A DNA stretch of 64,000 nt from Acidobacteriaceae bacterium (GTDB lineage: Bacteria > Acidobacteriota > Terriglobia > Terriglobales > Acidobacteriaceae), in assembly GCA_003134855.1 (NCBI GenBank), contig PLCS01000008.1, forward strand, positions 641,421 through 705,420, read 5' to 3'. Within the stretch, counting starts at the first letter, position 1. Every line of letters starts with the position of its first letter. The notes under the pieces were generated by a model that was not told the DNA's origin, made no database searches, and was given only the letters and a program-made list of their open reading frames with translations. Position numbers and translations under genes: made by a program. Shown piece by piece: positions 8,614 to 18,916 of this stretch.

Positions 8614-10437
8614 GTGACGACGCAAACCGACCGCTCAGCGAACCCGCCTGCCGATTACTCCTCCCTGCGCGGCTACAACTCCTTCCTTCTCGTCGTCGCG
8701 GGGCTGGGTGGCTTGCTGTACGGAATCGACGTAGGCATCATTGGCGGCGCGCTCCCTTATCTGGAAGCGACCTCAAGGCTGACGGCTGCGCAGCTTTCCG
8801 TCATCGTGGCGGCTGTCTTGCTGGGAAGCGTCCTATCCACGCTCTTTGCGGGGGTGATTGCCGACGCGATCGGGCGCAAACCGCTGATGATCCTGAGCGG
8901 CGCCGTCTTCGTCCTCAGTATTCCGGTCATTGCCCTCTCGCACGGCTATGCCCCGCTGTTTTTTGGCCGTCTCTTTCAGGGCATCAGCGGTGGGTTCATC
9001 GGCGTGGTGGTTCCGCTCTACCTGGCCGAGTGCCTGCCGGCTGCGACGCGGGGCAAAGGAACCGGAGTCTTCCAGTGGTTGCTCACGCTGGGCATTGTTG
9101 CCGCGGCCGTGGTGGGCATCTACTACAGCTATCGCGTCCAGGCCGTGGCCTTGACCTCGAACGCTGCAACCCTTTTTGGCTTCAAGGACCAGGCCTGGCG
9201 GCGCATCTTCTGGGCTTCACTCCCGCCCGGCGTGCTGTTCATTCTGGGCAGCCTGCGGGTAACGGAGTCTCCACGCTGGCTCTTCCAGCGCGGAAAAAGG
9301 GATCTGGCCAAGGTGGCCCTGCTTCACTCGCGGACACCGGAGCAGGCCGATTTCGAGATGCGAGAGATGGAAGAGACGGCGCGTGCCGCCGCTGCGAGGC
9401 GAGTCTCCGGTAGTAAGATTGGCGAATCCCTCTTGCAGCGGAAATATGTGATTCCCTTCTTGCTGGCCTGCATCATTCTCTTCTGTAATACAGCCACGGG
9501 CATCAACTCGATCATCGGATACAACACCAGCATTCTTCTGCAAAGCGGTCTCTCCGATCTCGGCGCGCACTGGGGCTACGTCGCATTTACCGTCATCAAT
9601 TTTCTGATGACGATCGTGGGCATGGCGCTGGTTGACCGCAAGGGCCGCAAGTTCCTGCTGATTCTTGGCACCAGCGGCATCATCGTTTCCCTGGTCAGCG
9701 TGGGGATGCTGTTTCTCAAAACGGAAAAGCTGAGTGTCGATGCTCGCGACGCGATTCAATTTATGGTGGCCCCGAATCAGGAGCTCGCGCTGCGCTTTGA
9801 CCGGGCCGCGGCGGAGAGGCTGCTGGCCGGCGCGGGCTCCGCGGGCCAGCGGATTGCGAGCGGCCGCGCCTCCCTGGCCATCATCTATTCGTATGGAGAC
9901 TTCACGGCCTCAACCAGCTATGCGCGCTCCGGCGATCCCGCCGCCGCTCCCCTTCAAATTACGCGCGCAAGCTGCGTTCCAGCCAATAAGGTCGAAGCCT
10001 TCTTCAAGAACCCCATCGGCAATCTGGAGGCGGCCCGAAGCGCGCCGCTGCGCATCGACAAGGCCTTGATCGGCCAAGTGCCCGGCTCGAGCCAAGGCTG
10101 GCGGGTCGCGCTCTGCCTCTACGCATTCATGGCGTTCTTTGCGCTCGGGCCCGGTGTTTGCGTGTGGCTCGCGCTCTCGGAACTGATGCCGACTCGCATT
10201 CGATCCAATGGCATGAGCATTGCGCTGGTCATCAATCAGTTAGTCTCGGCCACGCTGGCTGGAATCTTCCTGCCCTTTGTCAGCAAACACGGCTATTCGT
10301 CGATGTTCTTTCTCTTCTCCGGCTTCACGGTGGTCTATTTCCTCGTCGCGGCCTTCTTGCTGCCCGAGACCAAAGGCAAAACCCTGGAAGAGATCGAAGT
10401 CCATTTCGCGCGGAGGGCTACCCCGCGGGAGAACTGA
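8614..10437 (+). CDS. Sugar porter-type MFS transporter
   Basis: A 607-residue transporter. The frame is open from an ATG at 8464, but I prefer the GTG at 8614 because AGGGG lies 8 bases upstream and similarity to the family starts just after it. Sugar-porter signatures are all present: YGIDVGIIGGALPYL in helix 1, DAIGRKP after helix 2, TESPRWLFQRG after helix 6, DRKGRK after helix 8, and PETKGKTLEEIE at the end. It probably imports a hexose or amino sugar released by the divergent hexosaminidase. Between the helices near 9720 and 10090 it has an extra hydrophilic stretch of about 120 residues that ordinary sugar porters lack. Confidence 0.88.
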   Translation: MTTQTDRSANPPADYSSLRGYNSFLLVVAGLGGLLYGIDVGIIGGALPYLEATSRLTAAQLSVIVAAVLLGSVLSTLFAGVIADAIGRKPLMILSGAVFVLSIPVIALSHGYAPLFFGRLFQGISGGFIGVVVPLYLAECLPAATRGKGTGVFQWLLTLGIVAAAVVGIYYSYRVQAVALTSNAATLFGFKDQAWRRIFWASLPPGVLFILGSLRVTESPRWLFQRGKRDLAKVALLHSRTPEQADFEMREMEETARAAAARRVSGSKIGESLLQRKYVIPFLLACIILFCNTATGINSIIGYNTSILLQSGLSDLGAHWGYVAFTVINFLMTIVGMALVDRKGRKFLLILGTSGIIVSLVSVGMLFLKTEKLSVDARDAIQFMVAPNQELALRFDRAAAERLLAGAGSAGQRIASGRASLAIIYSYGDFTASTSYARSGDPAAAPLQITRASCVPANKVEAFFKNPIGNLEAARSAPLRIDKALIGQVPGSSQGWRVALCLYAFMAFFALGPGVCVWLALSELMPTRIRSNGMSIALVINQLVSATLAGIFLPFVSKHGYSSMFFLFSGFTVVYFLVAAFLLPETKGKTLEEIEVHFARRATPREN

Positions 10438-10517
10438 AGCATGGGCCGAATGCGCTGATAACCCGTTGGGCGGTAACCTGGTTTGAGCAGTCGGGATTTG
10501 AGACGGGCGAATAGGCC

Positions 10518-10631
10518 GTGGCTGAGGTGCTTGCCACGGCAAAGGCCACTGGCGTTTCAGGTATGGTTCGTGCTGGGATTCTTGAATCAGGACATGGTCA
10601 GGTACGCTTACTCAACCCTGAGGAGCTACCG
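10518..10631 (+). pseudogene. DUF1156-type DNA methylase, C-terminal scrap
   Basis: The frame reads EVLATAKATGVSGMVRAGI, then an SGHGQVRLLNPEELP stretch. As I recall the family, this resembles the conserved block near the C-terminus of DUF1156-containing DNA methylases (anti-phage-associated DUF1156 proteins). The match ends abruptly at about 10631, where a different frame with DUF499-like sequence begins. There is no start and no catalytic part. The identification is from memory of the family pattern and needs a profile search. Confidence 0.6.
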
Positions 10632-10636
10632 GTAGC

Positions 10637-10960
10637 TACGACGAATCGGTTCCGAGGTACCGCGGCCTTCGCTACGGTGTGCAGATTACTGTCACGGAGG
10701 ACGATAGTGGGCTTCTGGTGCGGTCTGAGGTAGCACGGAAGCAGATAGATGAGGAGACAGCGCCGCCGACTCCTGCCGGAGTACCCATTGGCGGCTCTGC
10801 TTCACCGAGGTCTGGAGCGGTGATTCCAATTACCGAGCCAGTTGGTCCGCCGCAACCGCCCAAACCCAGACGCTTTCACGGCACGGTGGTACTCTATCCA
10901 GCGCGAGTTGGACGTGACGCCGGCAGGACCGCCCCTTCAAGCTCATCTTATATTGGACAA
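10637..10960 (+). pseudogene. DUF499-type ATPase, C-terminal scrap
   Basis: From SYDESVPRYRGLRYG the frame continues into VTEDDSGLLVRSEVARKQID, a proline-rich linker, then KPRRFHGTVVLYPARVGRDA. This order resembles the C-terminal part of DUF499 ATPases found beside DUF1156 methylases in phage-defence islands. The frame diverges near 10945, so the final domain is missing too. It is joined directly to the DUF1156 scrap in another frame, consistent with a deletion that removed most of both genes. The call is inferred from recognised motifs. Confidence 0.6.
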
Positions 10961-11151
10961 GTGTGAGACTTGACAGTGTTAGAGGGTTCAGAGTCTAATA
11001 ATTTCGATTCTCAAAACAACTTTAATTTGTATCCGAGCAACTGAAGTTGGCTATGGGATTTCGCCCAGGCTGAGATTCCGGTGTGGAAGTCATTCTCACT
11101 GCTTAAGATACGATTCCAATCCAGGCCGCCCGGCCAACGAGGTGTACTTCC

Positions 11152-14100
11152 ATGTTTGATAGGTCGCATTTTTCCCGTCTGCGGGTTCTGCTCATCGCTG
11201 GACTCATCGTGGTAACGTCTTTGATGGTTAGCCAGGTCGTGCTGGCCGCTGCTCCTCCAGCGTCTACCACAACTCAGCTGGCGATCACCTCAGGCGGCCA
11301 GCCGGTAGCGCCGGGCGGCTCGATTGCGTCGGGCAGCGTGGTCACACTGACCGCAACGGTGATGGCCGGAGCCACAGCGGTGACGCCGGGGCAGGTGAAC
11401 TTCTGCGACGCTTCGGCGATCCTGTGCACGGATATACACCTGCTGGGAACGGCCGCTCTGAACAGCAGCGGGGTTGCAACCTTCAAGTTCGTGCCTGGGC
11501 CGGGAACGCATAGCTACAAAACCGCGTTCGTGGGGAACATCTATGGCTTGAGCAGCTCCTCTGCCGTTCAAACGCTTACAGTGGGGCCAGCAATCACAAC
11601 GTATTGGGACACAACGGCAATTACGGAGAGCGGAAGCCCCGGAAATTACTCGTTGACCGCGACTGTGACTGGATTTGGAGGATCGGAGCCGCTCTCCGGG
11701 AACGTTTCTTTCCTCGATACCAGCTTTGGGAACACGGTGCTGGCAACCGCTCTGCTAGGGCCAATTACCGCCGAACCGGGTTGGCTCATCTCGCAGCTAC
11801 CTGTCGCCAACAGCTATATGATTGCCGAGGTGACAGGGGACTTCAACGGAGACGGCAAACCGGACCTAGCCTTGCTTTGGGGTACCGGCTCCAATGGTCC
11901 ATATTCCATCACCATATTCTTCGGGAATGGAGATGGAACATTCACTACGGGGCCAACCACATCATTGACGGGAACAAACCCGGATGGAAGTCCATCCATG
12001 ATTGTCGGTGATTTCAACGGGGATGGCAAGCTGGATTTAGCATTTTTTAATTTTTCTTATAGCTCAAAATACGGAAACACTGTTGAAACTGTAACGACTT
12101 ACCTGGGCAATGGGGATGGAACTTTTAACATATCGGCATCGAACCTGGTTTTTAGTCAGGGATTCGAAGTCGGGGTTGGAGAATTTGGATCGATTGTAAC
12201 CGCCGATTTCAATGGGGACGGTAAACTGGATATTGCTATTGTCGGAAAAAACAACTCTTTTGGCGGAGTCGCCATTCTTCTTGGAAATGGGGACGGAACA
12301 TTTCAGCCAGCGAGTTCAACTCTTCTGGCAAATCAATATTTTGCTTTGATCGCAAGTGGGGACTTCAATGGAGATGGTATCCAGGACCTGGTGGCGACAA
12401 AATATGGTGAAGAGATTCCGACTGCTACGATATTCCTTGGAAATGGGGATGGAACATTTACCGCACAGACGACTCCTCTGACGGTGGACAGTAAATCCGG
12501 TGGAAATGTCAATTCATTCGTAGTTGGAGATTTCAATGGAGATGGCGTTCTCGATCTGGCCTTTTTAAATTCGTACGGCGTCCATATTTTCCTGGGCAAA
12601 GGGGACGGGACATTTAACCAAGCCTCAGACAGCCCGATCTCGGTTCCCAATGCACTCTATAGCCTGACAGCGGGGGACTTCAGTCACGATGGCAAGTTGG
12701 ATATGGTTGGGATAAACAGCTTAGACGATCAGATTGTTCTTCTTGAGGGCGCTGGTGACGGCACATTTACAGTTACTCCTACTACTCCTGCCGTAAGCCA
12801 GGCAGCTTCGTATTCTTTTGCCCTCGTTGCGGCGGATTTCAACGGGGACGGCGTCCCCGATCTGGCGTTGTTGACTCCATATGTTGACACAGCGACGATT
12901 CTGTTAACCGAGCCCTCGCAAACGGCAACAGCGACCGTGAACGGCATCGCGCCGGTGGGCGCCGCGACGCACAATGTGGAGGCAAGTTATGCGGGAAATA
13001 ACTACTTTACCCCCGAAATCTCCTCCAGCACCGTCGCGCTTTACCCCGGTGTGGCGATGCCGGTCATTACGCCAGCGACCGGAGCCTACAACACAGTTCA
13101 GACGGTCACGATCACCGACACATTCCCCGGAGCGACGATCTATTACGAAGCCTTTGGAATTGTGAATACCAACGGGTTGTTCGTCGCCTACACCGGGCCG
13201 ATCACGATTTCGCAATCGGGTGGGTGCATTATCTACGCCTATGCCACGGCGACCGGCTATCAGCAGAGCCAGCAAGCGTCAGCGAACATTACCATGAACC
13301 TGCCCCCCAGCGTAGAGCCGGTGATTTCGCTCGCCTCGGGTTCCTATTCCGGCGCGCAGACGGTGACCATTACCGACTCGATGGCCGGAACCACGATCTA
13401 CTACACAACCAACGGCAATACACCGACAACCAGCTCCGCGCAATACAGCGGTCCCATCACGGTTTCCGCTACGGAGACGCTGGTGGCGTCCGCTTTAGCG
13501 TCCGGGTATTCGATGAGCCCGGCAACCTTCGCACAGTACTTCATCGCCGGCTCTTCGAATTCATTCATCTACACCTTTGCGGGCGATGGTACCAACGGCT
13601 ACAGCGGCGATGGCGGCCCGGCAACCGTTGCTGACTTGAATACTCCACTTGGAACCGTCTCGGACAGCGCCGGTAATTTCTATATTGCAGACGCATACAA
13701 CAATGTGATCCGCAAAGTTGCCGCGGGCACCGGAGTGATCACAACCGTTGCCGGAACAGGAATCGCCGGATACAGCGGTGACAATGGACCGGCAACCAGT
13801 GCGCAACTTAATTATCCAGAGGGTGTGGCGCTGGACAGCAACGGCAATCTCTATATCGCGGATTCCGGTAACGCCGTCATCCGGATGGTTTCGGTATCAA
13901 CTGGAGTAATAACAACATTTGCCGGCAGCGGGGTAGGCAACTGCAGTGGCGATAATGGGCCGGCTATCAGCGCGGGATTGGGAACACCCACAGGAATTGC
14001 CTTTGACAACGCAGGCAACCTCTACATCGACGATCCATATTGCAGTCGCATTCGGAAGATTGCGATTGGCACGGGTACGATTACCACCTATGCGGGAAAC

Positions 14101-17100
14101 GGCCAATCCGGCTACAGCGGAGACAACGGACCGGCAACCAGCGCGGAACTTGAGCAACCCCAGGGTATCGCACTCGATAGCGCCGGTAACCTATACATTG
14201 CAGACACGTACAACGACATCGTCCGCGAGGTCAATGCGCAGACCGGCATCATCACAACCGTGGCCGGAACCCAGCCTACTAATTCCTGCTGTGGATTCAC
14301 CTACCCCCAAAATGGCTACAGCGGAGACAACGGCCCGGCAACCAGTGCCAAGCTTTACTGGCCCGAAGGATTGGCGGTGGACGGCGCCGGCAATCTGTAC
14401 ATTGCCGATTACCAGAACAGCGCCATCCGCAAGGTGACGGCCGGTAGTGGGATCATCACTACCGTAGCAGGAAACGGATCGGTATGCTCCTCGTCCGGCG
14501 GGGACGGCAGTCCGGCAACAGACTTTTCTCTTTGCTTCCCCCAGATCGTTTCCGTAGACAACACTGGTAATCTTTACATCCCCTATGGCAGCGAGATCAA
14601 GGAAGTAACCGTCTCCGCCGCCACTCCAACCACGGCTCCGGTCGCGCCGGTCTTCAGCGTTTCTTCCGGTACTTACGTGAACCCACAAACAGTCACGCTC
14701 ACCGATGCCACGCCCGGCGCAGCGATCTACGTAACATTGGACGGCACAGCGCCAAACAATTTATCGGGGGACTACCACGGTCCCATCAACGTAACCGGCA
14801 CGGTCACGATCCAGGCGATTGCGGTTGCGCCCGGTTATCTGCCCAGCGCGCCGGTCTCGGCGGCCTACACCATCACTACTCCGCCCACCGCGGTGATCTC
14901 GACTGTGGCAGGCAATGGCACTTATGGCTATCCCGATACGGGCGCGGGCGGACCGGCAACCAGCGCCGAGATCGGTCACCCTCAAGCGTTAACTCTTGAC
15001 TCCAACGGCAACATTTACTTCTCGGATTACGACAACAATGTGGTGTGGATGGTCTCTGCCGCGACGGGAACCATCTCCATCGTGGCAGGCAACGGAACAC
15101 AGGGCTATTCCGGGGATAACGGCCCGGCAACCAGCGCACAGTTGGAATCCATCTATGGCCTGGCGGTAGACAGCGCGGGCAACCTCTACATCACCGATGA
15201 GAGTGACGATGTTGTGCGCAAGGTTACGGCCAGCACGGGAGTGATTTCCACCATTGCCGGAATAAAGGGACGAAACACCTGCATTAGCAGCTACCCAACC
15301 TGCCAAATCGGCGATGGCGGACCTGCAACATCGGCCGTCTTGGCTTACCCCCAAGGCCTGGCCGTCGACAGCGCCGGCAATCTTTACATTGCGGATAGCT
15401 CTAACTATGTCGTCCGAATAATATCCGCGAGTACCGGAATCATCTCAACCTATGCAGGAAACGGTCAAGCATCCTACAGCGGAGATGGCGGGCCGGCAAC
15501 CAGCGCCGGCCTGAGGGATGTCGAAGCGCTCGCGGTTGACAGCGCCGGCAATCTGTACATCTCCTCACAGTACACAGGAAGAATCCGCAAGGTTACGGCA
15601 AGCACCGGCATCATCACAACCGTGGCCGGAAACGGAAATCCGGATGGCAGCAGCGGCGACGGCGGTTTGGCAACCAGCGCGGAGATTGCCCCTGAAGGGA
15701 TTGCGGTTGATTCTGCCGGCAATCTCTACCTTTCAAATCAGTCGGCCACTGTTCGGGAGGTCTCCGCGAGTACCGGCATGATCAGCACCGTTGCGGGCAG
15801 CGGATACTTCGGATACAACGGCGATGGCGGATCGGCCACAGTCGCCGAGATCCGTAGTCCGCAGGGAATTGCGTTGGATGCGACAGGCAATCTTTATTTC
15901 GCGGATGCCAGCAACTACAGAGTCCGCAAGGTCACCTTCCCCGGTCCGGCAGCTACTCCGTTGATTAGTCTGGCGTCCGGAAACTATTTTGGATCGCAAT
16001 CGGTGACTATCTCCGATAGCATCACTGGCGCGTCCATCTACTACACAACCGATGGAACTGTCCCATCGACGGCCTCTAACTTGTACAGCGGGGCGATCAC
16101 TGTCTCCGCATCCGAGACCCTGCAAGCCATTGCTGTCGCCACTGGTTACGTTGAGAGTGCTGCGGCCAGCTCCGCTTACACCATCTCACCGATCGTAGCG
16201 CAAACCATCACCTTCACTGACAGCCTGCCCGCGACGGCTACTTACAGCGCGAATCTGACTTATCCCATCAGCGCCGCCGGCGGAGCTTCTGGTAATCCAG
16301 TCACCTTTACTGTAAGCGGTCCGGCGACGCTCAGCAGCGGCATTCTGACCATCACAGGCGCTAGCTCAGTGACGATCACGGCCAATCAGGCTGCCAGCGC
16401 AGGTTATGCCACGGCGACACCGGTGACGCAGAGCATCCTGATCAGCGCCGCGGCTCAGAGCATTACCTTCACTGACAGCCTGCCCGCGACGGCTACTTAC
16501 AGCGCAAATCTGACTTATCCCATCAGCGCCACCGGCGGCGACTCCGGCAACCCTGTCACCTTCACTGTAAGTGGTCCGGCGACGCTCAGCAGCGGCACTC
16601 TGACCATCACCGGCGCTGGCACAGTGACGATCACGGCCAATCAGGCCGCCAGCGCAGGTTACGCAGCGGCGACACCGGCGACGCAAAGCATTCAGATCAA
16701 TTCTGGGTCAAATCCTGTTCCGGTTATCAGCGGCTTTTTGCCAGCCTATACCAACGCGGGTGGCCCGGCCTTCACACTGACAGTCAACGGTTCGGCCTTC
16801 ATGGCAAACTCCACGGTCAACTGGGGTTCTACCGCACTCGCCACAACCTATGTCAGCTCCTCCCAACTTACTGCGCAGGTAACTGCTAGTCAGATTGCAA
16901 CGGCAGGAATTTACGCAATTACGGTGCAAACTCCTGCGCCGGGAGGCGGCGTCTCCTCCGCGTTGCAGTTCGAAGTCGATATGGCCGGTGGTGCATCGAC
17001 AGCGCCAACGATTACAACAGTGACGGCAACAGTAACTGCCGGCTCCACGGCAAGTTATACGGTAACTTTTCCCTCCAACGTTACCGGCGCCACGGTGGCG

Positions 17101-17478
17101 TGTCTGAATCTTCCTGCCGGAGCTACCTGCACTTACTCTGATGGATTGCTGACGATCGCAACTTCCGCGACAACGCCGGCCGGAGTTTATCAAATCACAG
17201 TGATCTTCGTCGAAACTGTGACCGAAACTGTGCCCGGAACTGCTGGAGCCGGCATTCTGCTGCCGATTCTTCTGCTTCCTCTGCTGATTTTCAGGAGACG
17301 GCTTGCAGCGAGGGGCATCTGGGTTACTGCATGTGTGGGGCTGGTCCTGATGGCCGCGACGGCTGCTGTCTGCACCGGTTGCGGCGGCGGCAGCGGCGGA
17401 GGCTCTAACTCGACAACTACAACAACTCAGACTCACCAGGTGACCAGTTCGATCATAGTTAGCCTAACGGTCAAGTAA
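11152..17478 (+). CDS. Giant secreted FG-GAP/NHL/Ig-like repeat protein
   Basis: A 2108-residue exported protein starting at an ATG 9 bases after GAGGTG. A signal peptide covers residues 12-33 (LLIAGLIVVTSLMVSQVVLA). Ig-like repeats follow, then FG-GAP/VCBS-type repeats at about 220-585 with repeated DFNGDGKPDLA calcium-binding loops. Chitobiase C-terminal-like modules lie at about 627-800, 1163-1243 and 1601-1680. Two long runs of NHL repeats (AVDSAGNLYIAD pattern) at about 803-1150 and 1246-1593 should form beta-propellers. Two near-identical Ig/MBG-like repeats lie at 1683-1850 and an IPT/TIG-like domain at 1853-1943. A hydrophobic helix plus RRR near 2030-2050 and a CTGCGGG stretch close the protein. 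It is probably a surface or matrix protein; ligand and anchoring mode are unknown. The gene stands alone and ends at a strong terminator. Confidence 0.85.
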   Translation: MFDRSHFSRLRVLLIAGLIVVTSLMVSQVVLAAAPPASTTTQLAITSGGQPVAPGGSIASGSVVTLTATVMAGATAVTPGQVNFCDASAILCTDIHLLGTAALNSSGVATFKFVPGPGTHSYKTAFVGNIYGLSSSSAVQTLTVGPAITTYWDTTAITESGSPGNYSLTATVTGFGGSEPLSGNVSFLDTSFGNTVLATALLGPITAEPGWLISQLPVANSYMIAEVTGDFNGDGKPDLALLWGTGSNGPYSITIFFGNGDGTFTTGPTTSLTGTNPDGSPSMIVGDFNGDGKLDLAFFNFSYSSKYGNTVETVTTYLGNGDGTFNISASNLVFSQGFEVGVGEFGSIVTADFNGDGKLDIAIVGKNNSFGGVAILLGNGDGTFQPASSTLLANQYFALIASGDFNGDGIQDLVATKYGEEIPTATIFLGNGDGTFTAQTTPLTVDSKSGGNVNSFVVGDFNGDGVLDLAFLNSYGVHIFLGKGDGTFNQASDSPISVPNALYSLTAGDFSHDGKLDMVGINSLDDQIVLLEGAGDGTFTVTPTTPAVSQAASYSFALVAADFNGDGVPDLALLTPYVDTATILLTEPSQTATATVNGIAPVGAATHNVEASYAGNNYFTPEISSSTVALYPGVAMPVITPATGAYNTVQTVTITDTFPGATIYYEAFGIVNTNGLFVAYTGPITISQSGGCIIYAYATATGYQQSQQASANITMNLPPSVEPVISLASGSYSGAQTVTITDSMAGTTIYYTTNGNTPTTSSAQYSGPITVSATETLVASALASGYSMSPATFAQYFIAGSSNSFIYTFAGDGTNGYSGDGGPATVADLNTPLGTVSDSAGNFYIADAYNNVIRKVAAGTGVITTVAGTGIAGYSGDNGPATSAQLNYPEGVALDSNGNLYIADSGNAVIRMVSVSTGVITTFAGSGVGNCSGDNGPAISAGLGTPTGIAFDNAGNLYIDDPYCSRIRKIAIGTGTITTYAGNGQSGYSGDNGPATSAELEQPQGIALDSAGNLYIADTYNDIVREVNAQTGIITTVAGTQPTNSCCGFTYPQNGYSGDNGPATSAKLYWPEGLAVDGAGNLYIADYQNSAIRKVTAGSGIITTVAGNGSVCSSSGGDGSPATDFSLCFPQIVSVDNTGNLYIPYGSEIKEVTVSAATPTTAPVAPVFSVSSGTYVNPQTVTLTDATPGAAIYVTLDGTAPNNLSGDYHGPINVTGTVTIQAIAVAPGYLPSAPVSAAYTITTPPTAVISTVAGNGTYGYPDTGAGGPATSAEIGHPQALTLDSNGNIYFSDYDNNVVWMVSAATGTISIVAGNGTQGYSGDNGPATSAQLESIYGLAVDSAGNLYITDESDDVVRKVTASTGVISTIAGIKGRNTCISSYPTCQIGDGGPATSAVLAYPQGLAVDSAGNLYIADSSNYVVRIISASTGIISTYAGNGQASYSGDGGPATSAGLRDVEALAVDSAGNLYISSQYTGRIRKVTASTGIITTVAGNGNPDGSSGDGGLATSAEIAPEGIAVDSAGNLYLSNQSATVREVSASTGMISTVAGSGYFGYNGDGGSATVAEIRSPQGIALDATGNLYFADASNYRVRKVTFPGPAATPLISLASGNYFGSQSVTISDSITGASIYYTTDGTVPSTASNLYSGAITVSASETLQAIAVATGYVESAAASSAYTISPIVAQTITFTDSLPATATYSANLTYPISAAGGASGNPVTFTVSGPATLSSGILTITGASSVTITANQAASAGYATATPVTQSILISAAAQSITFTDSLPATATYSANLTYPISATGGDSGNPVTFTVSGPATLSSGTLTITGAGTVTITANQAASAGYAAATPATQSIQINSGSNPVPVISGFLPAYTNAGGPAFTLTVNGSAFMANSTVNWGSTALATTYVSSSQLTAQVTASQIATAGIYAITVQTPAPGGGVSSALQFEVDMAGGASTAPTITTVTATVTAGSTASYTVTFPSNVTGATVACLNLPAGATCTYSDGLLTIATSATTPAGVYQITVIFVETVTETVPGTAGAGILLPILLLPLLIFRRRLAARGIWVTACVGLVLMAATAAVCTGCGGGSGGGSNSTTTTTQTHQVTSSIIVSLTVK

Positions 17479-17501
17479 GGAAGAAGAACTGCAGATTGTC
17501 A

Positions 17502-17539
17502 GGGCGCAATGGATCTCTGCCATTGCGCCCTTGACTTTT
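17502..17539 (+). terminator. Rho-independent terminator of the giant repeat gene
   Basis: A perfect 11-bp stem (GGGCGCAATGG at 17502-17512, CCATTGCGCCC at 17520-17530) with a 7-base loop is followed by TTGACTTTT. It lies 24 bp after the stop codon. Confidence 0.88.
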
Positions 17540-17868
17540 GTCAGATAACTGCGCTCTCGGAGCTTGACGCATACCTTACTCATCAGGTGAATGAATGACC
17601 GATGGGATCAACGTAAAGCGCCCAATCTAGCCAGAGAATCCGGCTTCTAGAATCATCTTTCAGTTGACGAGAACAGCTCAGGTCACTCATTTAACTCGAT
17701 GAGGATCAGAATTGGGAGTTTCGAGAGGTTTATCGCCAAACCGTCAGTTACTTTTCCGTAAACAGATGCGGTGAACCCGGCCTGCTATGGGCCATCTTTA
17801 GGGAATCTCTGATTAAGTCATCCACCTGCATTGTGCTTGCATCCAATGGCATGTAGATGGAGGTTGCG

Positions 17869-18096
17869 ATGCGCCAGATAACATTTGCCTGCCAGCCGAG
17901 TTTTGAAAAGCATGCGCGGCCCAGCCGCCGGGAACAGTTTTTGCAGACCATGGAGTCGGTAGTTCCCTGGTCCGAGTTAGAAGCATTGATCGCGTCGTAT
18001 TATCCCAAGGCGGGCAACGGCCGCCAGCCGATCGGCTTGGCCATCATGCTGCGCATCTACTTTCTGCAGCACTGGTTCAACCTGTCGGACCCCGGC
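17869..18096 (+). pseudogene. IS5-family transposase, N-terminal fragment
   Basis: About 76 residues of an IS5-type transposase remain, beginning at the ATG at 17869 (MRQITFACQPSFEK). They include the N-terminal DUF772-type signature VPWSELEALIASYYPK, GRQPIGLAIMLRIYFLQHWF and NLSDPGAED. The match stops there and the frame runs into an SPFH-family tail in another frame. An element-end-like sequence GGGAATCTCTGATTAAGTC lies upstream near 17799. The catalytic core is absent. Confidence 0.85.
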
Positions 18097-18097
18097 G

Positions 18098-18340
18098 CCG
18101 AGGATGGCCGCGGCTAACGCCGAGCGCATGACCAGCGAGGCGGCGCTGCTGAACAAGTCGCCGCTGCTCATCAACAAGATCGTGGCCGAGCGGCTCTCGG
18201 ACAAGATCCAGGTGCTTATGGTGCCGTCGGACGGCAAGTTCTTCTTCGCCAACGATGTCTTCAAGAGCATGGCCGCGAGCCCGGTGGTCAAGCAGGAGAT
18301 GGACGCGGAATCCGAGCCTGCGCCCGCGCCGGGACACTGA
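18098..18340 (+). pseudogene. SPFH/prohibitin-family protein, C-terminal fragment
   Basis: The frame reads NAERMTSEAALLNKSPLLIN, KIVAERLSDKIQVLMVPSDG and KFFFANDVFKSMA, ending APGH-stop. This is the coiled-coil tail and C-terminus of a bacterial SPFH (band 7/prohibitin-like) membrane protein. The membrane anchor and SPFH domain are missing, replaced upstream by the transposase fragment. An internal ATG at 18104 could start a 78-codon frame, but expression as a functional protein is unlikely. Confidence 0.7.
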
Positions 18341-18368
18341 GGAACGAGCGCTTGAGGTTCGTGGTATC

Positions 18369-18916
<548 letters not shown>

